DNA of 5,564 nucleotides from Lachnospiraceae bacterium UBA1066 (GCA_002316215.1 DCDB01000308.1:1-5564); one strand, 5' to 3'; shown: positions 1 through 4,966, numbered from the stretch's first letter. Numbers and translations are program-made. The notes: generated by a model from the sequence alone, not told the origin.

Positions 1-63
1 ATGAAAGACCCGGTTGATGAAAAACCTGGTTAAAAAAATCTGATTAATAAAAACCTGGTCAAT
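1..63. repeat. Three imperfect copies of a 17-bp repeat upstream of the trk operon
   Basis: The core (ATGAAAAACCTGGTTAA and variants) occurs at about 1-17, 17-33 and 47-63. The middle and third copies share AAAAACCTGGT exactly, while the first is more diverged (GACCCGGTT). The stretch also reads as a 10-codon frame from 1 to 33 ending in TAA, so part of it may be the 3' end of a gene cut by the window edge. No convincing promoter was found in the 88 bases before the first gene. Confidence 0.4.
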
Positions 64-88
64 AAATAAATCTTATGGAAGAGATGTC

Positions 89-538
89 ATGAAAAAGAAA
101 GAGAAAAAGCTGGTTGTCATCGTAGGCTGCGGTCGTCTTGGCAGTATGGCAGCAGGAAGCCTGTATGAACAGGGCATGGAAGTTTCTGTTATTGATGAAA
201 ATGAAGATGCTTTCGGGCGTCTTCCGTCTACTTTCGGCGGCCTTACGGTTGTCGGATATGCTACGCACATGGACATCCTGCAGAAAGCGGAAATTACCCG
301 CGCGTCCGCTGTTATCTGCTCGACGAATTATGATAACGTCAACATCATGACGGCGCTTTTAGTAAAGGATTACTTCCATATTCCGGAAGTATTTGCGAGG
401 ATCTATGATCCGTTAATTGCCGGTTTCTATTCAAAAATGGGAATCCACACGATCTGCCCTGCTAATCTGGCAACTTCTGAAATTCAGCATCTTCTTAAAG
501 ACATAGATGCAGAAACGGAGGATAATCATGAAAACTAA
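89..538 (+). CDS. Single-domain RCK/TrkA-N protein, regulatory subunit of a Trk potassium transporter
   Basis: This is a cytoplasmic regulator (149 aa) expected to sit on the TrkH channel and gate K+ uptake in response to bound NAD(H) or another nucleotide. A Rossmann-type RCK_N domain fills the protein. The GCGRLG glycine motif is at residues 13-18, after strand LVVIV, and an acidic D36 ends the second strand, as expected for ribose binding. Family-typical segments follow: GYATHMDIL, an ICSTNYDNVN stretch and ARIYDP. No RCK_C domain follows, so it is about a third the length of a two-repeat proteobacterial TrkA. The ATG is preceded by GGAAGAG (77-83) at 5-nt spacing. Its 3' end overlaps the next gene by 11 bp, which suggests translational coupling and a matched partner. 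The family call is firm. The trkA name is avoided because the architecture differs. Confidence 0.9.
   Translation: MKKKEKKLVVIVGCGRLGSMAAGSLYEQGMEVSVIDENEDAFGRLPSTFGGLTVVGYATHMDILQKAEITRASAVICSTNYDNVNIMTALLVKDYFHIPEVFARIYDPLIAGFYSKMGIHTICPANLATSEIQHLLKDIDAETEDNHEN
517..521 (+). promoter_or_regulatory. RBS that sets the start of the second RCK gene
   Basis: GGAGG lies 6 nt before the ATG at 528 and inside the 3' end of the upstream gene. An in-frame ATG at 507 would extend the protein by seven residues (MQKRRII) but would place this site inside the coding sequence. No comparable site precedes 507. Confidence 0.8.
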
Positions 539-962
539 GGTGCTGTTAATCGGCGGAATCAATAAGACCCAGCTTCTTGCCAAGGAACTCCTGAAAAAGG
601 GCTATGATGTTACTGCAATAAATGCAGATCGGAATGATTGCCTGAAGCTGGCGGAGATTGACGGCCTTTCGGTGATTTTCGGAGACGGGACCAAGCCGTA
701 TGTCCTTGACCAGGCGGATGCAGGGGAAAAGGATATCGTTATTGCGATGTGCCGGCACGACAGTGAAAACCTTGTGGCCTGCCAGATGGCGAAAATGAAA
801 TTCGGCATCCGCAAGACCGTTGCTCTGGTCAACGATCCCGAACACGTGGATTTTTTCCGCCGTCAGGGTATCGACCATACGATCTGCGCGCTTTCTTTTC
901 TGACGGCCTTTATTGAGAAGGAAGCTTCCGATGAGCCGCAGGATGCAGTGCGGAAGAAATGA
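528..962 (+). CDS. Second single-domain RCK/TrkA-N protein with a degenerate nucleotide-binding loop
   Basis: This is the likely partner of the preceding RCK protein in the ring that regulates the downstream TrkH channel (144 aa, cytoplasmic). The Rossmann order is clear: strand VLLI, a loop, helix, strand VTAIN, then FGDGT, DIVIAMCRHDSEN and VALVNDP, all typical RCK_N positions. The loop reads GGINKT (residues 9-14) instead of GxGxxG, and the second strand ends in N32 rather than an acidic residue. Canonical NAD(H) binding is therefore doubtful. There is no RCK_C domain. The start at 528 is chosen for its RBS. The gene overlaps the upstream gene by 11 bp and the downstream trkH-type gene by ATGA. 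Membership in the RCK family is well supported. The idea that it is a non-binding or differently binding subunit is inference. Confidence 0.87.
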   Translation: MKTKVLLIGGINKTQLLAKELLKKGYDVTAINADRNDCLKLAEIDGLSVIFGDGTKPYVLDQADAGEKDIVIAMCRHDSENLVACQMAKMKFGIRKTVALVNDPEHVDFFRRQGIDHTICALSFLTAFIEKEASDEPQDAVRKK

Positions 963-2443
963 GAAGAAATAATTACGGAGTGCTGATGGTCATGATCGGA
1001 ATCATTATTCTGCTGGCGCTCCCGGTCTTTTTATTTTACCCGTCGGAAATCCGTTATCTTCCTTCTTTTCTGATTCCGGGAATTGCGGCAGCTTTGGCAG
1101 GCCTTTTTCTCTGCTTCTTTTTTCCTCGGAAGAAGGCGGAAGATTCCTGGAAATATGATCTTTATTCGGGCAGTATGATCGTGCTGTTCGCCTGGATCTG
1201 CGGTATTGTGTTTTCATCCTTTCCGTTTGTCATAGGCGGACAGCTTACGCCGCTGCGCGCTTTGTTCGAAGCCGTAAGTGCGTGGACGACGACCGGGCTT
1301 TCCGTTATGGATGTTGAAAAGGTGCCGCATGTTTACCTCTATTACAGAGGATGGATGCAGTTCTGCGGAGGCCTTGGCTTCATTTTGATCATGCTCACTT
1401 TCCGGCAGGGCAGGAAAGCGGCTGTCCTCTACAGTGCCGAAGGGCATTCGGACAGGATACGTCCGCATCTTAGGCAGACGGTGCTGATGATCGTGGGCAT
1501 GTACTTTTCATTTCTAATCGCCGGAATTATCGCCTATATCATCGCAGGTATGAATCCCCTTGACAGTATCGTACATTCTATGGCGGCGCTTTCGACCGGA
1601 GGCTTCTCAAATAAGGCGGCCAGCATCGGCGCCTATAACAGTTTCCCGATTGAAATAATTACCATTCTGATTATGCTGGCCGGTTCAGTCAATTTTGCGG
1701 TCATGCTGGTGCTTGTCCGCGGAAAAGTAAAGAACTTTTTCAAGGCGACGGAGGTGCGCTTTCTTGGAGTGCTCCTTGTTATTATCGTTCCGATCATGGC
1801 GCTGATCCTCTTTTGCTGCCTTTACGGCAAACTCGGATTCAGTTTCCGGGAGAGTCTTTTTAACGCGGTTTCAGCCATTACGACCAGCGGTTTCTCTACA
1901 GTAGATTATAATACCTGGCCGCAGGCAGCTGTCGGGATCATGATTCTTTTAATGATTATCGGCGGAGGAATCGGCTCCACGGCCGGCGGCATCAAGCTTT
2001 TCCGCATTTATATTATGCTGAATACAGCCGGCGAAAGTATCCGCCGGAAGCTTTCCCCGAACAGCAGCGTCCGGATCCGCCATTATACGAATGCGCAGGG
2101 GAAAATGGCGATTGAACCGTCCCTGATCTCGGACACCTTCGCCTTCATCGGCCTGTATCTTACAATTCTGATGGCGGGGAGTATTGCTATTACAGCCCTG
2201 GAAAATTGTCCTTTCGCAAATGGTTTCTTCGAATTCGCCTCATCCCTGGGTACCGTTGGCCTGTCCATCGGCATCACGGGGCCGACAACGCGTGCGGCGA
2301 CGCTGATTGTTGAAATCTGCGGAATGTTTCTCGGCAGGCTTGAAATCTTTATCGTCTTCATTGGAGTCCACTCGGCCGTTGCCTCTGTTGCCCGGCTTTT
2401 CCGGAATAAAAAGAAGCAGCCGGCGTCTGAAGGAATGTCCTAA
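959..2443 (+). CDS. trkH: TrkH/KtrB-family potassium channel subunit
   Basis: This integral membrane protein (494 aa) forms the K+ pathway of a Trk/Ktr-type uptake system. The four pore-loop repeats are all visible: TTTGLS (110-115), STGGFS (212-217), TTSGFS (308-313) and GTVGLS (431-436), each with the central filter glycine. The family signature GGGIGSTAGGIK (335-346) follows the third loop, and the C-terminal GMFLGRLEIF (455-464) is also typical. Hydrophobic segments flank each loop, and the length matches TrkH. The ATG overlaps the stop of the preceding RCK gene (ATGA, 959-962), so translation is probably coupled. No strong independent RBS is seen. A strong terminator follows within 25 bases, making this the last gene of the operon. 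TrkH versus KtrB is not fully settled, because the RCK partners are split and short; the length favours TrkH. Confidence 0.95.
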   Translation: MRRNNYGVLMVMIGIIILLALPVFLFYPSEIRYLPSFLIPGIAAALAGLFLCFFFPRKKAEDSWKYDLYSGSMIVLFAWICGIVFSSFPFVIGGQLTPLRALFEAVSAWTTTGLSVMDVEKVPHVYLYYRGWMQFCGGLGFILIMLTFRQGRKAAVLYSAEGHSDRIRPHLRQTVLMIVGMYFSFLIAGIIAYIIAGMNPLDSIVHSMAALSTGGFSNKAASIGAYNSFPIEIITILIMLAGSVNFAVMLVLVRGKVKNFFKATEVRFLGVLLVIIVPIMALILFCCLYGKLGFSFRESLFNAVSAITTSGFSTVDYNTWPQAAVGIMILLMIIGGGIGSTAGGIKLFRIYIMLNTAGESIRRKLSPNSSVRIRHYTNAQGKMAIEPSLISDTFAFIGLYLTILMAGSIAITALENCPFANGFFEFASSLGTVGLSIGITGPTTRAATLIVEICGMFLGRLEIFIVFIGVHSAVASVARLFRNKKKQPASEGMS

Positions 2444-2467
2444 AATATTATAATGTAAAAAGAAAAA

Positions 2468-2504
2468 TTGGAGGCGGCATAAAAATGCCTGCCTTCATTT
2501 TTTT
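2468..2504 (+). terminator. Intrinsic terminator of the trk operon
   Basis: A GC-rich hairpin pairs 2469-2480 with 2485-2497 around an AAAA loop, giving about 12 pairs with a single bulged T at 2490 and one G-T pair. Seven T residues (2498-2504) follow directly. It begins 25 bases after the trkH-type stop codon. Confidence 0.9.
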
Positions 2505-2510
2505 GTTTAT

Positions 2511-2544
2511 AAAAGTTGAAAAAAGTTGAAAAATGTTATACAAT
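2511..2544 (+). promoter_or_regulatory. Possible promoter over a tandem 10-bp repeat
   Basis: AAAAGTTGAA occurs twice in tandem (2511-2530), and a third GTT keeps the 10-bp phase at 2535. TTGAAA (2516-2521) with TACAAT (2539-2544) gives a 17-nt spacer. The overlapping TGTTATACA also resembles an extended -10. It lies just after the trk terminator and about 100 bases before the TTG-start ORF at 2642. The region is AT-rich, so chance matches are likely. Confidence 0.4.
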
Positions 2545-2630
2545 CGGAAAATATTTTTACTTATTATAAAAGAATGTGGATTCTGCTTTTTTTTTGCTTT
2601 TTTGATATTCGTGTAATGCCATTAATAAAG

Positions 2631-2637
2631 AAGGAGA
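2631..2637 (+). promoter_or_regulatory. Strong RBS before a TTG-start small ORF
   Basis: AAGGAGA is followed, five bases after its AGGAG core, by TTG at 2642, which opens a 57-codon frame. It is the only strong Shine-Dalgarno-like site in the otherwise unassigned stretch 2444-3160, and it is the main reason for calling that ORF. Confidence 0.55.
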
Positions 2638-2641
2638 CTGT

Positions 2642-2815
2642 TTGAAAGAAGTACCGATCGTCGGAAGATGCATATTATTTATATTAAAATTTTGGATCTG
2701 TTTTATGCCTGAATGGATAAGCTGGTATAAAATGAATCTCTCAAGAAGCAGCAGCTGGAACGCGGAGTCACTTTTATTAAGTGAAAAATCCCCCATAATT
2801 TATATAAAGAGATAA
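2642..2815 (+). CDS. Possible small Trp-rich membrane or secreted peptide, TTG start (57 aa)
   Basis: I do not recognise this peptide. It would begin (M)KEVPIVGRC and carry a hydrophobic, aromatic N-terminal half (residues about 4-29, with Trp at 18, 25 and 28 and Cys at 10 and 20). A polar Ser-rich centre follows (34-43), then a short tail ending PIIYIKR. Support is contextual: an AAGGAGA RBS at good spacing, a plausible promoter upstream, and a stop codon on the edge of the next terminator stem, so it fits one self-contained small transcript. Against it are the rare start codon, the short length and no known family match. A 79-codon frame on the opposite strand (2557-2796) lacks an RBS and is less likely. 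Alternatives are a small noncoding RNA or a gene remnant. Confidence 0.4.
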   Translation: MKEVPIVGRCILFILKFWICFMPEWISWYKMNLSRSSSWNAESLLLSEKSPIIYIKR

Positions 2816-2863
2816 AAGTCAGGAATAACCAGTGATACATACTGATTGCTCCTGACTTTTTTT
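2814..2863 (+). terminator. Intrinsic terminator after the small ORF
   Basis: AAAAGTCAGGA (2814-2824) pairs perfectly with TCCTGACTTTT (2850-2860). An inner CAGT/ACTG stem (2830-2833 with 2841-2844) lengthens the hairpin, and the T run continues to 2863 (seven T in all). The TAA of the small ORF (2813-2815) overlaps the base of the stem. A shorter T run on the other strand makes weak bidirectional action possible. Confidence 0.88.
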
Positions 2864-2890
2864 AGTACCTTTTCCTAGCACATTACTATG

Positions 2891-2918
2891 TAAAATATGC
2901 GCTATATCGCAAATTTTA
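2891..2918. promoter_or_regulatory. Imperfect dyad, possible operator
   Basis: TAAAAT (2891-2896) pairs with ATTTTA (2913-2918). After one A-A mismatch, TGCG (2898-2901) pairs with CGCA (2908-2911) around CTATAT. That is ten pairs with no T run after it, so it is not a terminator. It lies about 30 bases upstream of the direct-repeat array and could be a binding site for another regulator. Confidence 0.3.
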
Positions 2919-2944
2919 TGATGCAAAACACTAAAGAAATGGAG

Positions 2945-3026
2945 TTTACAACATTTTATACGCCGATTGCAACGTGCGACGCGCCGCAACGCGTCGATTA
3001 CAACATGTAACGTGCCGATTTCAACA
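2945..3026 (+). promoter_or_regulatory. LytTR-type operator array: two pairs of 21-bp-spaced direct repeats
   Basis: CAAC cores occur at 2949, 2970, 3001 and 3022. Both pairs have exactly 21-bp spacing and are separated by 31 bp, about three helical turns. Three of the four share CGATTNCAAC; the first is weaker (AGTTTACAAC). On the other strand the cores read CGTTG or TGTTG, resembling the GTT core of direct repeats bound by AgrA-like LytTR regulators, whose 9-bp repeats are also about 21 bp apart. A similar array precedes the gene at 5057. The array lies upstream of the LytTR gene itself, which suggests autoregulation. Confidence 0.7.
2977..2996. repeat. GC-rich inverted repeat at the centre of the operator array
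   Basis: CGACGCG (2977-2983) and CGCGTCG (2990-2996) are perfect inverted repeats around CCGCAA. The centre of symmetry coincides with the midpoint of the four CAAC repeats. The loop and right arm contain an extra out-of-phase CAAC at 2987. It may be a second protein site or a cruciform or hairpin element. Confidence 0.5.
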
Positions 3027-3034
3027 TACCTGCG

Positions 3035-3061
3035 AACAAACGCCGGCTATTTGTATATAGT
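3035..3061 (+). promoter_or_regulatory. Predicted activator-dependent promoter of the LytTR regulator gene
   Basis: A -10 candidate TATAGT (3056-3061) begins 31 bases after the end of the last CAAC repeat, and no consensus -35 is present. AACAAA (3035-3040) lies near the -35 position and is found at the same offset in the promoter at 4940-4966. The start would be near 3068, giving a leader of roughly 110 bases. Confidence 0.5.
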
Positions 3062-3129
3062 TTCGAAAAGTAATTTGACTATATCTTCAGGGAACTGTTC
3101 GTTATTGAGTTTTCTGCAGATATACGGTA

Positions 3130-3180
3130 ATGGCTGCATGGCCCAGGCAAAAGAGATCATATTCAAAGGAGGGGCATTGA
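3130..3180 (+). other. Possible 16-codon upstream ORF in the regulator leader
   Basis: ATG at 3130 opens a frame encoding MAAWPRQKRSYSKEGH that reads through the regulator's RBS and stops at TGA 3178-3180. The stop overlaps the TTG start (TTGA). There is no strong RBS of its own. It could couple or throttle translation of the regulator, or be chance. Confidence 0.2.
3167..3172 (+). promoter_or_regulatory. RBS that sets the TTG start of the regulator
   Basis: AGGAGG, within AAAGGAGGGG (3165-3174), lies 4 nt before TTG at 3177. It is the strongest Shine-Dalgarno-like site in the window. It argues against in-frame ATGs at 3138 and 2967; using the latter would translate the operator array. Confidence 0.85.
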
Positions 3181-3887
3181 ATAATAGAATCCTAATTTGC
3201 GATGATGATGTTCTTTGGTCGGAGCAATGTCGGGAAAAACTGAATATGCTGGCTCTTAAAAATAACCTCCATGTCGAAGTCCAGTCAGTAACCTCAGGAA
3301 ATGAACTATTATTCTTTATTGATACAAAATTTGCAAGAACCGATATCATTTATATGGACGTCCATATGTCTGAGCTGGATGGCATCGAAACGGCAAGACG
3401 TCTCCGCGCCCGCGGCTTTCATATGGATATCATTTTCTGGACCAAAGATACCAGCCGGGCATTGGATGCGTTCGATGTGGAGGCACTGAACTACATAGTT
3501 AAGGGGGCTACATCAGATAGGAAATTTGAAGAAGTGTTTTTGAAAGCGGTAGCCCGGAGCGAGAAAAGAAATTCCGAATATATCATGCTTTCGTGCGCAG
3601 GTGAACATTTGCAGGTTGCCATTGACAGGATTCGGTATTTTGAAGTCAGAAACCGGATTGTTACTGTATATTATCAGAAAGACGACGGTAAGGCGGGCGA
3701 ATTTGAGTTTTACTCTTCGCTTTCAAAGATTGAAGAATATCTGTACGGAAAGATGTTTGTCAGAATCCACAGCTCTTATCTTGTAGGAGAAAGGTTTATT
3801 CTGAGTAAGAGTAAGAAAGAGATCGTCCTGACAAGCGGTGAAGTTCTGCCTGTAGGACGTGCGTATGCCGGAAACTTAAAAAAATAA
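3177..3887 (+). CDS. LytTR-family (AgrA-like) response regulator
   Basis: This is a cytoplasmic transcription factor (236 aa) of a two-component system. The N-terminal receiver domain (about 1-120) has the acidic cluster D9-D11, phospho-acceptor D61 in IIYMDVHMSELDG, T89 in the IIFWTK strand and the conserved K109. The C-terminal LytTR DNA-binding domain (about 134-236) shows RYFEVRNRIVTVYY, FVRIHSSYLV (194-203) and LPVGRAY (224-230), all typical. The TTG start at 3177 gives the usual family length of about 240. Longer in-frame starts add sequence unlike any receiver domain and run into the operator. CGATTNCAAC repeats upstream suggest autoregulation. No histidine kinase is encoded in the window. 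No terminator follows, so transcription may continue into the small ORFs downstream. The family call is firm. The target and signal are unknown. Confidence 0.93.
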   Translation: MNNRILICDDDVLWSEQCREKLNMLALKNNLHVEVQSVTSGNELLFFIDTKFARTDIIYMDVHMSELDGIETARRLRARGFHMDIIFWTKDTSRALDAFDVEALNYIVKGATSDRKFEEVFLKAVARSEKRNSEYIMLSCAGEHLQVAIDRIRYFEVRNRIVTVYYQKDDGKAGEFEFYSSLSKIEEYLYGKMFVRIHSSYLVGERFILSKSKKEIVLTSGEVLPVGRAYAGNLKK

Positions 3888-3900
3888 TTCGTATTTCACC

Positions 3901-4011
3901 ATGAGACGGCCCGATGAATATGCAGTCTATGCCAGAAGTCAGGAATTTGTTTATGGTGATCCTATGAAAAGGAAAGGGATGATGAAAGGACGGAAAGTGA
4001 TTGAAACATGA
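3901..4011 (+). CDS. Doubtful 36-codon ORF between the regulator and the exported protein
   Basis: ATG at 3901 opens a 36-residue frame beginning MRRPDEYAVYARSQ and ending MMKGRKVIET. Its TGA overlaps the next ATG as ATGA (4008-4011). It fills most of the gap after the regulator and would supply translational coupling to the next gene, which lacks a well-placed RBS of its own. However, no RBS precedes 3901, and the product is highly charged and unlike any family I know. A shorter in-frame start at 3964 is equally unsupported. It may be chance, or part of a structured leader: TCACCAT at 3896-3902 is complementary to ATGGTGA at 3953-3959. Confidence 0.25.
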   Translation: MRRPDEYAVYARSQEFVYGDPMKRKGMMKGRKVIET

Positions 4012-4634
4012 GACAAAGGAAAATACTGATACTTTTTATGTTTTCTTTTTATTTGATATGCAGTTTTTCTGCGTCGGCGTATGCAGTTTTTGCAGCGGAT
4101 AAAGGCAACCATACGGCTGCAGGATGTTATAGCCAAAGAATTTATGGTGTAATGACGGGTTCCCGGGAAACAGATGGTGAAAGTGCAGAAGGATGCAGGA
4201 CAGGAGCTTTTGAAGCTGTAAAAGTAACGCTATGGAAACGCTTTGATTCAGAATCGGCCGATCAGCGGATGATGATGTCGCGGGATCAGCCGTTTTTTTA
4301 TTTTTCAAAGACTAAAGACAGGATATGCAGCACTGCATCAGCAGCAGATGCGGCAAATGGGATGGGAAATTCCGGAAAACATTTATCAGGACGTGTATTA
4401 AGTTATGTTCGAAAGGGAAAGACATCTTCTGCGGCTGCAATGTCTGCAGCAGCGGACGCAAACATAAATACAAAAAATAGCGGTGGCAGAAATGCCATAT
4501 TGGTTCAAATAGAGCTCGTCATCATATTCGCTGAGGCAGCAGCCGGCGGAGGCCTTGGACTCAGTATAAAATCAGATTTAGCGCTTCTTAAATGGTACAA
4601 AAACAGAAAGAAAGGAACATATACACAACAGTGA
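4008..4634 (+). CDS. Exported protein of unknown function with signal peptide (208 aa)
   Basis: I do not recognise a family. The N-terminus is a textbook signal peptide: basic MRQRK, a hydrophobic core (residues 6-20), then a small-residue stretch ending VFA, with likely cleavage after A29. The mature part of about 179 residues is rich in Ala, Ser and Gly (for example SAAAMSAAADA) and has few cysteines (40, 62 and 107). A second hydrophobic, Gly/Ala-rich segment (about 163-187, with FAEAAAGGGLGLS) is followed by the basic stretch KWYKNRKK near the end. This resembles a C-terminal membrane anchor, but no LPxTG sorting motif is seen. The start overlaps the preceding 36-codon frame (ATGA), and the stop overlaps a GTG start (GTGA). 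It probably shares a transcript with the LytTR gene. A secreted peptide precursor, surface protein or bacteriocin-like product are all possible. Confidence 0.65.
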   Translation: MRQRKILILFMFSFYLICSFSASAYAVFAADKGNHTAAGCYSQRIYGVMTGSRETDGESAEGCRTGAFEAVKVTLWKRFDSESADQRMMMSRDQPFFYFSKTKDRICSTASAADAANGMGNSGKHLSGRVLSYVRKGKTSSAAAMSAAADANINTKNSGGRNAILVQIELVIIFAEAAAGGGLGLSIKSDLALLKWYKNRKKGTYTQQ

Positions 4635-4804
4635 ATAATCTTTTTCATGTCATTCTTATCCTTGCTGTCGCAGATTCAGCCGGAATAGCATTTAAATACT
4701 ACCTCAGGAAAAGAGTTGCCTGTATCGACGGCTTCAACGGAATACGCAAATATTCCGATGATGCTGAAGCTGAAAATGTTATCGGGGCTTTCGGTGACGA
4801 TTAA
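4631..4804 (+). CDS. Small possible membrane protein, GTG start (57 aa)
   Basis: GTG at 4631 overlaps the stop of the preceding gene (GTGA) and opens a frame starting (M)NNLFHVILILAVADSAG. It has one hydrophobic segment (about residues 4-22), then a basic patch KYYLRKR (25-31), a CIDGFNG stretch and an acidic tail ending AFGDD. An AAAGGAA at 4611-4617 is 13 nt upstream, rather far, so coupling to the upstream gene is the better argument for this start. An in-frame ATG at 4592 would add 13 residues but has no RBS. The family is unknown. If real, it is the last gene of the regulator transcript. A chance ORF or the decayed end of a longer gene cannot be excluded. Confidence 0.42.
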   Translation: MNNLFHVILILAVADSAGIAFKYYLRKRVACIDGFNGIRKYSDDAEAENVIGAFGDD

Positions 4805-4877
4805 ATAGAAGCCGTCATTAAAAAGGTGTTTTTGAACCGACACACAACTTTAATGCTGCGAATACTTATGGAATGTC

Positions 4878-4931
4878 ATGCTTGCAACATTAAAATTGCA
4901 GATTACAACGTGTGACATGACGATTACAACG
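4878..4931 (+). promoter_or_regulatory. LytTR-type operator array: three 21-bp-spaced direct repeats
   Basis: CAAC cores occur at 4885, 4906 and 4927, exactly 21 bp apart. The last two share GATTACAAC. ATTACAACGTGTGAC (4902-4916) matches ATTGCAACGTGCGAC (2966-2980) at 13 of 15 positions, and CGATTACAAC (4921-4930) is identical to 2995-3004. The array therefore belongs with the one before the LytTR regulator gene and is probably bound by that protein. Confidence 0.7.
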
Positions 4932-4939
4932 GAACATAA

Positions 4940-4966
4940 AACAAATAATTCTTATCTTGCTATATT
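4940..4966 (+). promoter_or_regulatory. Predicted activator-dependent promoter of the Ser/Thr-rich protein gene
   Basis: TATATT (4961-4966) preceded by TGC makes an extended -10 (TGCTATATT). It starts 31 bases after the last CAAC repeat, the same distance as at the regulator promoter. No -35 consensus is visible; AACAAA (4940-4945) occupies the same offset as in the other promoter. Confidence 0.55.

Noticed and set aside
75..92. Five-codon frame MEEMS whose stop overlaps the first RCK start
   Set aside because: It is too short and has no RBS; the ATGA overlap is easily chance.
2557..2796. 79-codon frame on the minus strand
   Set aside because: There is no RBS before its ATG, it runs through the T-rich stretch at 2586-2603, and it lies antisense to a frame with a strong RBS.
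2642..2863. Trp-codon attenuator (leader peptide plus terminator) reading
   Set aside because: The three clustered Trp codons are not adjacent, no alternative antiterminator pairing was found, and no tryptophan gene follows.
2967..3176. N-terminal extension of the response regulator to an ATG at 2967
   Set aside because: It would translate the operator repeats and predicted promoter. The added 70 residues are unlike any receiver domain, and TTG at 3177 has a far better RBS.
4795..4833. Possible terminator after the 57-aa ORF
   Set aside because: There are only five pairs (TGACG/CGTCA) around a 13-base loop, and the five-T run starts 12 bases after the stem, so it is too weak to call.
4838..4850. 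Additional CAAC repeat at 4845
   Set aside because: It is 40 bp from the next repeat, not 42, and lacks the CGATT flank, so it was not counted in the array.
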